Source of the DNA: Flavobacterium sp. KS-LB2
GTDB taxonomy: Bacteria; Bacteroidota; Bacteroidia; Flavobacteriales; Flavobacteriaceae
Length of the DNA stretch: 64,000 nucleotides
Direction: 5' to 3'
NCBI RefSeq assembly: GCF_036895565.1
Contig: NZ_CP145904.1
Span: forward strand, 558,001-622,000
Of the stretch, positions 27,363 to 35,741 are shown in pieces (positions within the stretch are counted from its first letter, which is position 1; each line of letters begins with the position of its first letter). Both the position numbers and the translations under genes were made by a program. The notes beneath the pieces were generated by a model that had not been told where the DNA came from, did no database searches, and was given only the letters and a program-made list of their open reading frames with translations.

Positions 27363-28901
27363 ATGAAAATAAATCGCACGTTTTTATGCCTTCCACTTTG
27401 TTTAGCATTATTTAATAATTGCACTAAAGAGGATAAACCAACTGAAACCCCTATTGTAGAAACAAACGCTCCTGAGTGTCAAACTCCTAATGAATCGGAT
27501 AATACGTATCGAACATTTTTTAAGCCTTCTATTGGTTGGGTTGGTGATCCCATCCCATTTTATGAAAATGGTATCTTCCATCTTTTCTATTTGTACGATG
27601 CAAGAAATACAATGCCCACCTTTCACCCATGGTATAAAGTAACTACGTCTGATTTTGCAACGTTCACTGACACTAGTGAAATGATTGCCACAGGGATTTC
27701 GAATCAGCAGGACGGAGCATTGGGAACCGGATCCGTTTTTAAAAGGAATGGAATTTATTACGCTTTCTACACAGGACATAACGGAATTCTTGATCCTAAA
27801 GAAAAAATTATGCTGGCAACGTCTACGGATTTAAAAAATTGGACCAAAGATTCTTCATTTTTATTGCAGGCTTCTTGGGGATATGATCGCAATGAATTTA
27901 GAGATCCAATCGTCATAGAAAATAAAAGTACAGGAATGTATAAAATGTTGATTGCGACACGTTCTGAGGTTAGTTTAGTTTCTAACAGCACTGTGCCATG
28001 GCGGGCGGTTATCGCGCAATACAGTTCTGCGAATTTGAGAGATTGGATTTTGGAAAAGCCATTTTATGAGGATGCAACTACCTTTATAACAGAATGTCCT
28101 GATGTGTTCACGATGGGTGATTATCAGTATTTGATTTACTCCAATATTGATGATCGAATGGTACACTATAAATACCGTTTACTGACAGCCAATACTTGGA
28201 TTACTCCTGTAAATACTGCCTTAGATGGAATTGCTTTCTATGCTGGAAAAACAGTTACCGATGGTGTAAACCGATATATAACTGGATGGTGTCCTACTAA
28301 AAATAAAAATAGTGATGCCGCTGTTTTTGATTGGGCTGGATCGCTTGTAACGCATCGACTTGTTCAGCATCCAAATGGAACATTAGGTATTGCGATACCT
28401 AATGGTGTAGACAACAAGTTTATTATTAATAGAGCTTTAAATTCGAAAATAGACTTTGGAACTTCAAAGCAAGGAGATGCCTATACATTGAAAGGTAATT
28501 CGGCTGAAAAAGCATTTTCAGTGTTTGACAGAGAAACTGGAGCATTTAAAATTAAAGCACATATAAAAGCGATATCATCCACTCAATTTGGTTTTGAATT
28601 TGGAGCCTGTGGAACACGAAATGAAGTATTTGCCATTGTATTCGATTTAGCCAAAAATCAATTACGATTAGATAAGGTTATAAAAAATGCGTCCTCCTTA
28701 AATCTAACGCAGCTTCCGCTAAACGTTCCGGCTAATAAAGAGTTTGATGTTACAATCATTTCTGAAAATTCGGTATGTGTGATATATATTAATGACGAAA
28801 TCGCTTTTACAAACCGTATCTATAAAATGAATCAGAATCCTTGGGCTATTTTTGCTGATAATGGTGAAGTCACTTTTTCAGACTTAAAATTATTTAAATA
28901 A
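27363..28901 (+). CDS. Divergent GH32-family fructan hydrolase, lipoprotein
   Basis: A 512-residue secreted lipoprotein (signal ending LFNNC) with a five-bladed propeller of the GH32 type and a C-terminal beta-sandwich (about 370-512). The three catalytic acids are at the expected places: D62 in WVGDP (in place of the usual WMNDPNG), D181 in FRDPIV (RDP motif) and E244 in TECPDVF (EC motif). Start 27363 is chosen because it begins the signal peptide; an upstream TTG would spoil it. It probably cleaves a fructan or fructo-oligosaccharide, but substrate and linkage cannot be read from sequence. It has its own regulatory module and is separated from the next gene by 749 bases. Confidence 0.8.
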   Translation: MKINRTFLCLPLCLALFNNCTKEDKPTETPIVETNAPECQTPNESDNTYRTFFKPSIGWVGDPIPFYENGIFHLFYLYDARNTMPTFHPWYKVTTSDFATFTDTSEMIATGISNQQDGALGTGSVFKRNGIYYAFYTGHNGILDPKEKIMLATSTDLKNWTKDSSFLLQASWGYDRNEFRDPIVIENKSTGMYKMLIATRSEVSLVSNSTVPWRAVIAQYSSANLRDWILEKPFYEDATTFITECPDVFTMGDYQYLIYSNIDDRMVHYKYRLLTANTWITPVNTALDGIAFYAGKTVTDGVNRYITGWCPTKNKNSDAAVFDWAGSLVTHRLVQHPNGTLGIAIPNGVDNKFIINRALNSKIDFGTSKQGDAYTLKGNSAEKAFSVFDRETGAFKIKAHIKAISSTQFGFEFGACGTRNEVFAIVFDLAKNQLRLDKVIKNASSLNLTQLPLNVPANKEFDVTIISENSVCVIYINDEIAFTNRIYKMNQNPWAIFADNGEVTFSDLKLFK

Positions 28902-29023
28902 AAGGAGTATAGAAAAGGATGACTTTAATCTTTATTATAACGCTAGTTTTTATAAAGATTCAGGTTATTGATTAAAATTAATTCTGTTCATTTATCACTT
29001 TATAACCTGCGTAATGTTAAAAT

Positions 29024-29056
29024 AAAAACCATCAAAATCTAATTTTGATGGTTTTT
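29024..29056 (+). terminator. Terminator after the GH32-like gene
   Basis: Stem 29024-29038 with 29042-29056 (AACCATCAAAAT paired with ATTTTGATGGTT), three-base loop and a T run after it. It lies 123 bases after the stop. Confidence 0.85.
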
Positions 29057-29247
29057 TTATGGCTTTATTTCAATGTAATGATTCTGGTGTTTTCCACACT
29101 GGATGTAACTATTGGGAATCTGGGTTCGAGTGCCTTTTCCTTAATAAAACGGAGTAGAACATACATTAGTAATAGTTTTAATATAAGTTGTCTTATTCTT
29201 GTTGCAATTCCTATACTCAATTATAAAAATATCCTTGAATCTTGAGA

Positions 29248-29376
29248 TTAAACTGCATTTGCATCTGTGTAATTTTTCTTAAAAGCTTGAGAATACTTCA
29301 TAATATAGAATTGCTTAATAAATTCATTTTTTTTATCGATTATTTTTAAACTTCCTCTAAAAATAAATTTAAAATT
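29248..29376 (-). pseudogene. Possible remnant of a decayed gene (C-terminal fragment)
   Basis: The minus strand has a 42-codon open stretch without its own start. It contains peptide-like text such as FRGSLKIIDKKNEF and KYSQAFKKNYTDANAV, then a stop at 29248. Two stops in the same frame lie directly upstream, while a short stretch in another frame (MDFIQLVKF) precedes it, as would be seen after a frameshift. It is the only non-regulatory content I found in the 28902-29650 spacer besides the terminator. It could equally be chance in AT-rich DNA; no family is recognised with certainty. Confidence 0.3.
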
Positions 29377-29448
29377 TTACTAATTGAATAAAATCCATCA
29401 AGTGACTTTTTTTTATTCCTGAATATCTATTTTTTTTAAAAAATACGT

Positions 29449-29625
29449 GTAACATGATTGTAACACGTGTAACATAATCGAACTACAACGAAGTAGTTAT
29501 TTGTTTATTTTAAATTGTAACTATCTGATAATAAGTATTTTGTTGTTTAATCGCTATTGGGAAACAGTATTAAATGAAATTGTAACATCCTCAAAATAAA
29601 AGTGAAATTTATGCGGATATCTTAG
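29449..29625 (+). promoter_or_regulatory. Fructan regulatory module, copy 2 (before the transporter-SusCD unit)
   Basis: GTAACATGA at 29449 and GTAACATAA at 29469 are again 20 bases apart, with an extra GTAACAC at 29460. Next come the palindrome AACTAC-AACGAA-GTAGTT (29481-29498) and ATATCTTAG at 29617, 34 bases before the transporter start. The distance from the second repeat to ATATCTTAG is 148 bases in both copies. Here the hairpin is short and follows a separate terminator, so its conservation points to regulation and not termination. Confidence 0.7.
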
Positions 29626-29650
29626 CAATCTAATTTAATATTTTTTGATA

Positions 29651-30970
29651 ATGAAAAAAATTGTTGTTTGGGCTTTAATTGCTTCATTAGCAGGTTTCCT
29701 GTTTGGTTTTGATACTGTTGTTATTTCTGGAGCAGATAAAAAGCTTCAAGTTCTTTGGAATTCTTCGGATGCATTTCACGGGACAGTTGTTATGGGAATG
29801 GCATTATGGGGAACTGTACTTGGGGCAATATTTGGAGGGATTCCTACTAATAAGATTGGGAGAAAAAACACCTTATTGTGGATAGGGATTTTATTTTTGT
29901 TTTCTGCAATTGGATCTGCTTTTGCAAATAATCCATTTGTGTTTGCCGCATTTAGGTTTGTTGGTGGTCTTGGTGTTGGGGCATCGACCATTGCAGCACC
30001 TGCATATATTTCAGAAATAGCTCCTGCAAAAGACAGAGGTAAGCTGGTTGCTTTTTATCAATTCAATATTGTTTTAGGGATTCTGATGGCTTTTTTGTCT
30101 AATTATCTTTTAAATGATGTAGGTGAAAATTCGTGGAGATGGATGATGGGAGTACAAGCAATTCCATCAGTAATCTATATTTTATTAATTATTTCAATTC
30201 CTGAAAGCCCAAGATGGTTATTGTCTAAACTCAAGAATGACGAGGCTAGAAGAGTGTTGCAATTAATGGGGCAAGAAGCGGATTATGAAAATATAAAAGA
30301 AGAAATAGAAAAAGATAATAACGATGCTTCTAAGGCTGATGATACTATATTTTTAAAGAAATACAGAACACCTCTAGTATTGGCTTTTTTAATGGCTTTT
30401 TTCAATCAATTATCTGGAATTAATGCTTTTTTATATTATTCCAGCAGAATATTTCAAGAGGCGGGTCTTGGTGAAAGTACCGCTTTACTAAGTAGTATTG
30501 GAATAGGAGTGGTGAATTTACTTTTCACACTATTGGGCGTTTTTTTAATCGACAGATTAGGGCGAAAAATATTAATGTACATTGGTTCTGTGGGGTATAT
30601 TATATCACTTTCACTTGTTGCAATGGCTTTCTTTTTTCACTGGGAAGGAATGGCTGTTCCCGTTTTCTTATTCTTGTTTATTGCTGCACATGCGATAGGT
30701 CAAGGTGCTGTAATTTGGGTTTTTATATCAGAAATTTTTCCAAATCATCTAAGAGCATCAGGGCAATCCTTTGGGAGTACTACGCATTGGGTTCTGGCAG
30801 CTATTATTCCATCATTAATTCCGTATCTATTTTCTACAGTAGGGCCTGGAGTAGTATTTATATTTTTCGCAGTGATGATGGTTTTTCAACTCTTGTTTGT
30901 TCGATTTATGATGCCAGAAACCAAAGGAATTTCTTTAGAGGAGTTAAGTAAAAATTTAATAAACGAATAA
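29651..30970 (+). CDS. MFS sugar transporter (sugar porter family), probable fructose importer
   Basis: A 439-residue inner-membrane protein with twelve predicted helices. Sugar porter signatures are present: NKIGRKNTLL between helices 2 and 3, PESPRWL after helix 6, the QLSGINAFLYYS segment of helix 7, DRLGRK between helices 8 and 9 and PETKG at the end. Start 29651 (MKKIVVWAL) is used; the TTG two codons upstream is less likely. It begins a tight operon: the GH32 gene starts 4 bases after its stop. By analogy with BT1758 of the B. thetaiotaomicron fructan locus, it should carry fructose into the cell. Confidence 0.9.
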   Translation: MKKIVVWALIASLAGFLFGFDTVVISGADKKLQVLWNSSDAFHGTVVMGMALWGTVLGAIFGGIPTNKIGRKNTLLWIGILFLFSAIGSAFANNPFVFAAFRFVGGLGVGASTIAAPAYISEIAPAKDRGKLVAFYQFNIVLGILMAFLSNYLLNDVGENSWRWMMGVQAIPSVIYILLIISIPESPRWLLSKLKNDEARRVLQLMGQEADYENIKEEIEKDNNDASKADDTIFLKKYRTPLVLAFLMAFFNQLSGINAFLYYSSRIFQEAGLGESTALLSSIGIGVVNLLFTLLGVFLIDRLGRKILMYIGSVGYIISLSLVAMAFFFHWEGMAVPVFLFLFIAAHAIGQGAVIWVFISEIFPNHLRASGQSFGSTTHWVLAAIIPSLIPYLFSTVGPGVVFIFFAVMMVFQLLFVRFMMPETKGISLEELSKNLINE

Positions 30971-30974
30971 AATT

Positions 30975-32570
30975 ATGAGCAAATTAAAAATTATTAAATA
31001 TGTTGGAATGTTAAGTTGCATAATGATTTTTACAACCATATTTAGTTGTAAAGAGGGTTCTTTAACAGACAAGAAATATACTGAAGAAGAATTGTATCGG
31101 CCTAATTTTCATTTCACTCCTAAAAAGGGCTGGATGAATGATCCTAACGGGATGTTTTACTACAACGGGTATTACCATCTTTTTTATCAATATTATCCGG
31201 ATTCAAATGTTTGGGGGCCCATGCACTGGGGTCACGCCATCAGTACTGATCTTATAACATGGGTTGAAAAACCCATCGCACTTTATCCAGATGAAAAAGG
31301 ATATATTTTTTCAGGAAGTGCAGTGGTTGATGTAAAAAATACTTCAGGATTTGGGAGCGTAAAAAATCCTCCAATGGTAGCCATGTTTACCTATCATGAT
31401 ATGAAGAAAGAAAAGGCTGGGGAGACAAATTATCAGTCGCAAGGTATAGCGTATTCCTTAAATGAAGGGTTGACTTGGACGAAATATGAAGCGAATCCAA
31501 TTATTAAAAATCCAAACATTAAAGATTTTAGAGACCCTAAAATGACTTGGGATGCGATTCATCAACAATGGTTAATGATACTTGCTGCAGGAGATAAAAC
31601 AATGCTTTACGGTTCTAAAAATTTAAAAGAATGGGCACTGCTTTCAGATTTTGGTAAAGAGATTGGAGCTCATGAGGGTGTTTGGGAATGCCCTGATTTT
31701 TTCCCTATGCTAGTTGATGGTACAGATGATTACAAATGGGTCATGTTATCAAGTATTAATCCTGGAGGACCTAATGGTGGCTCAGCTACACAATATTTTG
31801 TAGGTGATTTTGATGGAAAAAAATTCACTATTGATGAAACTTTTTCAAAAGATGTAAAGCAACAAAAAGGGCTTTGGATTGACTATGGTAGAGACAATTA
31901 TGCAGGAGTTACTTGGGCAAATATTTCTGAAGTCGATGGAAGAAAATTATTTATAGGATGGATGTCAAATTGGCAATATGCTGAAAAAGTACCTACCGAA
32001 AAATGGAGAAGCAGTATGACTATACCTAGAGAGTTAGTACTTGTTAAAGATAACGATCATTATATAGTTTCTTCTAAACCCGCAAAGGAATTACAAAATT
32101 ATATTGCAAAAACGATTAAAAAAGAATCTCTTAAAATAGATAAGGAAACTGTCTTGGTAGATAAGTCAGTAGTCGATTTATCAAAACTTGATATTCATTT
32201 TTCTTTAAAGAACCTAAAAAAGGATGTTTACACTTTTTCCTTATCAAATGATGCTAAGAATACAATTCAATTTGGAATCAATAATAAGGAGAATTACTTT
32301 TTTATTGATAGATCAAAATCTGGGAAATTAGCTTTTTCTAATCTTTTCGCAAAAAACATTTCAAAGGCTCCTTTTAAGGGGAGTTTTGATAAAATGGATG
32401 TAAGAATAATCGTTGATAAAACCTCAATTGAAATTTTTTATAACAATGGAAAAACAGTTATGACTGAAATATTTTTTCCAGATAAACCAATGGAATATTT
32501 TTCAGTTTCTAAAGCTAATACGGAGTATACCATTGAAAACTTAATTATTAACCAACTAAATTTTAACTAA
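30975..32570 (+). CDS. GH32 fructan hydrolase (levanase/inulinase-type), lipoprotein
   Basis: A 531-residue lipoprotein (signal ending TIFSC, Cys25) with a complete GH32 active site: nucleophile D56 in WMNDPNG, D187 in FRDPK and acid/base E238 in WECPD. The propeller is followed by the C-terminal beta-sandwich (about 385-531). It should hydrolyse fructans or sucrose-like substrates to fructose at the cell surface or in the periplasm. It sits between the transporter and susC with gaps of only 4 and 12 bases. Linkage preference (beta-2,6 or beta-2,1) and exo/endo action cannot be read from sequence. Confidence 0.94.
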   Translation: MSKLKIIKYVGMLSCIMIFTTIFSCKEGSLTDKKYTEEELYRPNFHFTPKKGWMNDPNGMFYYNGYYHLFYQYYPDSNVWGPMHWGHAISTDLITWVEKPIALYPDEKGYIFSGSAVVDVKNTSGFGSVKNPPMVAMFTYHDMKKEKAGETNYQSQGIAYSLNEGLTWTKYEANPIIKNPNIKDFRDPKMTWDAIHQQWLMILAAGDKTMLYGSKNLKEWALLSDFGKEIGAHEGVWECPDFFPMLVDGTDDYKWVMLSSINPGGPNGGSATQYFVGDFDGKKFTIDETFSKDVKQQKGLWIDYGRDNYAGVTWANISEVDGRKLFIGWMSNWQYAEKVPTEKWRSSMTIPRELVLVKDNDHYIVSSKPAKELQNYIAKTIKKESLKIDKETVLVDKSVVDLSKLDIHFSLKNLKKDVYTFSLSNDAKNTIQFGINNKENYFFIDRSKSGKLAFSNLFAKNISKAPFKGSFDKMDVRIIVDKTSIEIFYNNGKTVMTEIFFPDKPMEYFSVSKANTEYTIENLIINQLNFN

Positions 32571-32582
32571 ACCAACTAAATT

Positions 32583-35500
32583 ATGAAACACAAAATTATT
32601 CTTTACTTAATCCTTATGGGTTCGTTTTTTTCGGTATCGGCCCAAAATATAGAAATCAAAGGAGTGGTAACTTCTTCCGAAGACGGAATGTCTCTTCCTG
32701 GTGCATCAGTACTGGTTTCTGGAACTAAAGTCGGAACAACTACGGATCTCGACGGTCAGTTTTCGATAAACAATGTAGACAAAAATGCAACTTTAATATT
32801 TAGTTTTACTGGATATGAATCTCAGTCTGTTAAACTTAATGGACAAACCACTTTAAAAATTGTATTAAAAGCAGAGTCTTTGAAACTGCAAGAGGTTGTT
32901 GTAACTGGTTATTCTAAAGAGAAAAAAGCCGATTTAACTGGTGCAGTTACCGTAGTAGAATTAAAACCTATTACAGGTCAAACCATGAGCTCTGGAAATG
33001 CTATGCAAGCTTTGCAAGGAAGAGTTGCTGGTTTGAATATAGAAAAATCAGGAGATCCAAGTGGGGCAAATAGTAGAATATTAATTAGAGGGGTAAGTAC
33101 ACTTGGTAATACAGACCCATTATATGTTATCGATGGTGTTCCTACAACAAGACCAGAGGTTTTTGCTAGTTTGAGTCCAAGTGCTATTGCATCTATTCAA
33201 GTTTTAAAAGATGCTTCGGCTTCCTCTATTTATGGGTCTAGAGCAGCGAATGGAGTAATCATTGTTACTACTAAAAATGCAGCAAAAGGCGGCTTGACTA
33301 AAGTATCTTACAGTACAAACGTTTCTATTCTTTCAGAGAAAAAGCAACGATATAAAATGCTAAACGCTTTGGATAGAGGAAAAGTGTTATGGCAAGCCTC
33401 TGTTAACGATGGAGCAAGTCCGTCTGGTGGATATGGAGAAATCTATGATTTTGATTGGAATAATGATTTCAGTAATCCAATATTGAATAGTGTAAGCGTA
33501 AAACCGTATGTAGGAGGAGATACTAATGTTCCGTCAGGAGATACTGATTGGCAAGATACTGTATACAAAACAGGGCTTCTTATTAATAATGATTTATCTG
33601 TCTCTGGAGGATCTGATAAAGCGAATGCAGTATTGAACTTAGGATATTTAGATAATTCTGGTATGCTAAGATATACTAATTATGACCGATATTCTGCAAG
33701 ACTTAATGCCAATTTCAAGTTGTTTAACGATAAAGTAAGATTTGGTGTGAATTCTCAATTTACACAATCAAGCGAAAGAAATGCTGCTAACGACGTTGGA
33801 GGCGCTCCAACACCAGGTTTAGCAATAACTCTTGCCCCAACGATTCCAGTTTACACTGCTTCTGGTGAATATGCTGGCCCATTGGGATCCGGTTATTCAG
33901 ATAGAAATAATCCACTATTAATGCAATATTTGAACAGATGGGATAATAGCAAAAAAATGGCTTTGTACGGTAATGTTTTTACTGAAATTGATATTTTGAA
34001 AGGGTTAACTTTAAGAAATAGTATTGGTATGGATTTTAATGATTTCAGCAGAAAAGACATTGAACCGATCGTGAGAAATGGATTTGTCAACCGAAATAAC
34101 AATAGTTTAGCTTTTGATACCAATAAATATTCTAGTTTAACAATTTCAAATACTTTAAATTATAATTTCAACGTTTCAGATCATAAATTTGGAATCCTAG
34201 TAGGAACGGAATCAACCAAAACGGATTTGAATACGTTGTTTGCTAGTGCTGAAGGATTCGCGGTTGAATCAGAATCTTATTTTACACTTTCTGCGGCTAC
34301 TGGAGCTAGAACAAATAATGGAATTTCAACGGGTAGTAGACTACTTTCTCAGTTTGGTAAATTTAATTATTCGTTTTCTGACCGATATTTAGCTTCATTT
34401 ACTATTCGTAGAGATGGTTCATCAAGATTTGGTCAAGACAATAGATATGGTATTTTTCCAGCTGTTACTGCAGGATGGAGGATAAATAATGAAGAATTCT
34501 TTAAAAATGTAACAGCAGTTTCAAACTTGAAACTACGTGCTGGTTATGGAGAAGTAGGAAATCAATCTATTGGAGATAATGCTCGTTTTGGTTTATATGA
34601 AGCGAGATATGGCCCAAATCAAAATGTTTATAATCCGGATTTTTTCAACATTTATTATAATGTAGGTACTGCATATGATTTAAATGGAACTAATACAGGA
34701 AACTTGCCTTCAGGATTTGTGTCTATACAGGCAGCGAATTCAGGATTGAAATGGGAAACTACCAAAGAGGTGAACGTAGGTTTGGATTTTGGTTTTTTCG
34801 GAGATAAATTATCAGGTTCATTTGATTATTTCTCAAGAAAGACAGTGGGAATTTTGATTAAACCACCAGTTGCATCAGCTGTTGGAGAAGGACAGCAACG
34901 TTTTGTAAATGGTGCTTCGACTGCAAATAAAGGTTGGGAACTTACAGTAGGATATGCAGATAAATTAGATAATGGATTGTCTTTTAATGTTACTACAAAT
35001 TTTGGTGCAACTCAAAATAAAATCACAGATTTGCCTGAAGTAGTAAGAGCAGCATATCCTGGAACTGCAGCTAATTCGATAATTGGTCATTCACAGTTTG
35101 AAGTTTTTGGATATAAAACCGATGGATTATTCCAAAGTCAAGCTGAAATAGATGCACATGCTACTCAAGTAGGTTCTCGATTGGGAGGTATCAAATTTGT
35201 TGATATCAATGGAGATAGTGTGATTAATTCAGATGATAGAACTTTTATTGGTACAACACTTCCAAAATTAGAATACGGTATTAATATTAGTTTAGCGTAT
35301 AAAAATATTGATTTCTCCATTTTTGGTTCTGGTGTGGCTGGAAGAGTTGGGGTTGATCCGTATGTTTTTTGGAATAATTTTGTTCAAGGAAGAGATAATG
35401 CAGGGCCAGGAACATTGAATGCTTGGACACCAACAAATACTAATACTGAGGTACCATCTCTTTCATTAGCAAACAATGACACACAGATGTCAGATTATAT

Positions 35501-35732
35501 CTTAAGAAATAATTCTTATTTCAAAGTTAGAAACATGCAAATTGGGTATTCATTCTCAGATGAGTTAGTTCAAAAATCGGGATTCATCACAAGTTGTAGA
35601 ATCTATGCTCAAGGAGAAAATTTATTTTGGTTTACTCCAAAAGGATATATTGGTTCCGATCCAGAGCGAACAGATGTGAATAGAATACCAGTACCAACTA
35701 CCTTCTCATTAGGTGTAAACTTTAATTTTTAA
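32583..35732 (+). CDS. SusC-like TonB-dependent transporter for fructo-oligosaccharides
   Basis: A 1049-residue outer-membrane barrel of the SusC/RagA family. It has a signal peptide ending VSAQ, a carboxypeptidase-regulatory-like domain (about 22-100, DLDGQFSINNV), a TonB box near LQEVVVTGY, a plug domain with the DPLYVIDGVP and IQVLKDASASSIYGSRAANG motifs, and the beta-barrel. It pairs with the SusD gene 9 bases downstream and should import oligosaccharides across the outer membrane using TonB energy. The substrate is inferred from the GH32 neighbours. Confidence 0.95.
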   Translation: MKHKIILYLILMGSFFSVSAQNIEIKGVVTSSEDGMSLPGASVLVSGTKVGTTTDLDGQFSINNVDKNATLIFSFTGYESQSVKLNGQTTLKIVLKAESLKLQEVVVTGYSKEKKADLTGAVTVVELKPITGQTMSSGNAMQALQGRVAGLNIEKSGDPSGANSRILIRGVSTLGNTDPLYVIDGVPTTRPEVFASLSPSAIASIQVLKDASASSIYGSRAANGVIIVTTKNAAKGGLTKVSYSTNVSILSEKKQRYKMLNALDRGKVLWQASVNDGASPSGGYGEIYDFDWNNDFSNPILNSVSVKPYVGGDTNVPSGDTDWQDTVYKTGLLINNDLSVSGGSDKANAVLNLGYLDNSGMLRYTNYDRYSARLNANFKLFNDKVRFGVNSQFTQSSERNAANDVGGAPTPGLAITLAPTIPVYTASGEYAGPLGSGYSDRNNPLLMQYLNRWDNSKKMALYGNVFTEIDILKGLTLRNSIGMDFNDFSRKDIEPIVRNGFVNRNNNSLAFDTNKYSSLTISNTLNYNFNVSDHKFGILVGTESTKTDLNTLFASAEGFAVESESYFTLSAATGARTNNGISTGSRLLSQFGKFNYSFSDRYLASFTIRRDGSSRFGQDNRYGIFPAVTAGWRINNEEFFKNVTAVSNLKLRAGYGEVGNQSIGDNARFGLYEARYGPNQNVYNPDFFNIYYNVGTAYDLNGTNTGNLPSGFVSIQAANSGLKWETTKEVNVGLDFGFFGDKLSGSFDYFSRKTVGILIKPPVASAVGEGQQRFVNGASTANKGWELTVGYADKLDNGLSFNVTTNFGATQNKITDLPEVVRAAYPGTAANSIIGHSQFEVFGYKTDGLFQSQAEIDAHATQVGSRLGGIKFVDINGDSVINSDDRTFIGTTLPKLEYGINISLAYKNIDFSIFGSGVAGRVGVDPYVFWNNFVQGRDNAGPGTLNAWTPTNTNTEVPSLSLANNDTQMSDYILRNNSYFKVRNMQIGYSFSDELVQKSGFITSCRIYAQGENLFWFTPKGYIGSDPERTDVNRIPVPTTFSLGVNFNF

Positions 35733-35741
35733 TTAATTCTC

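Noticed and set aside
29108..29130. CTGGGTTCGAGTGCC resembles a tRNA T arm
   Set aside because: The flanking bases do not pair as a T stem and no acceptor or anticodon arm can be built around it.
29045..29245. 66-codon plus-strand open frame in the long fructan spacer
   Set aside because: It begins inside the terminator hairpin, has no recognisable domain and no promoter, and its composition is that of AT-rich spacer.
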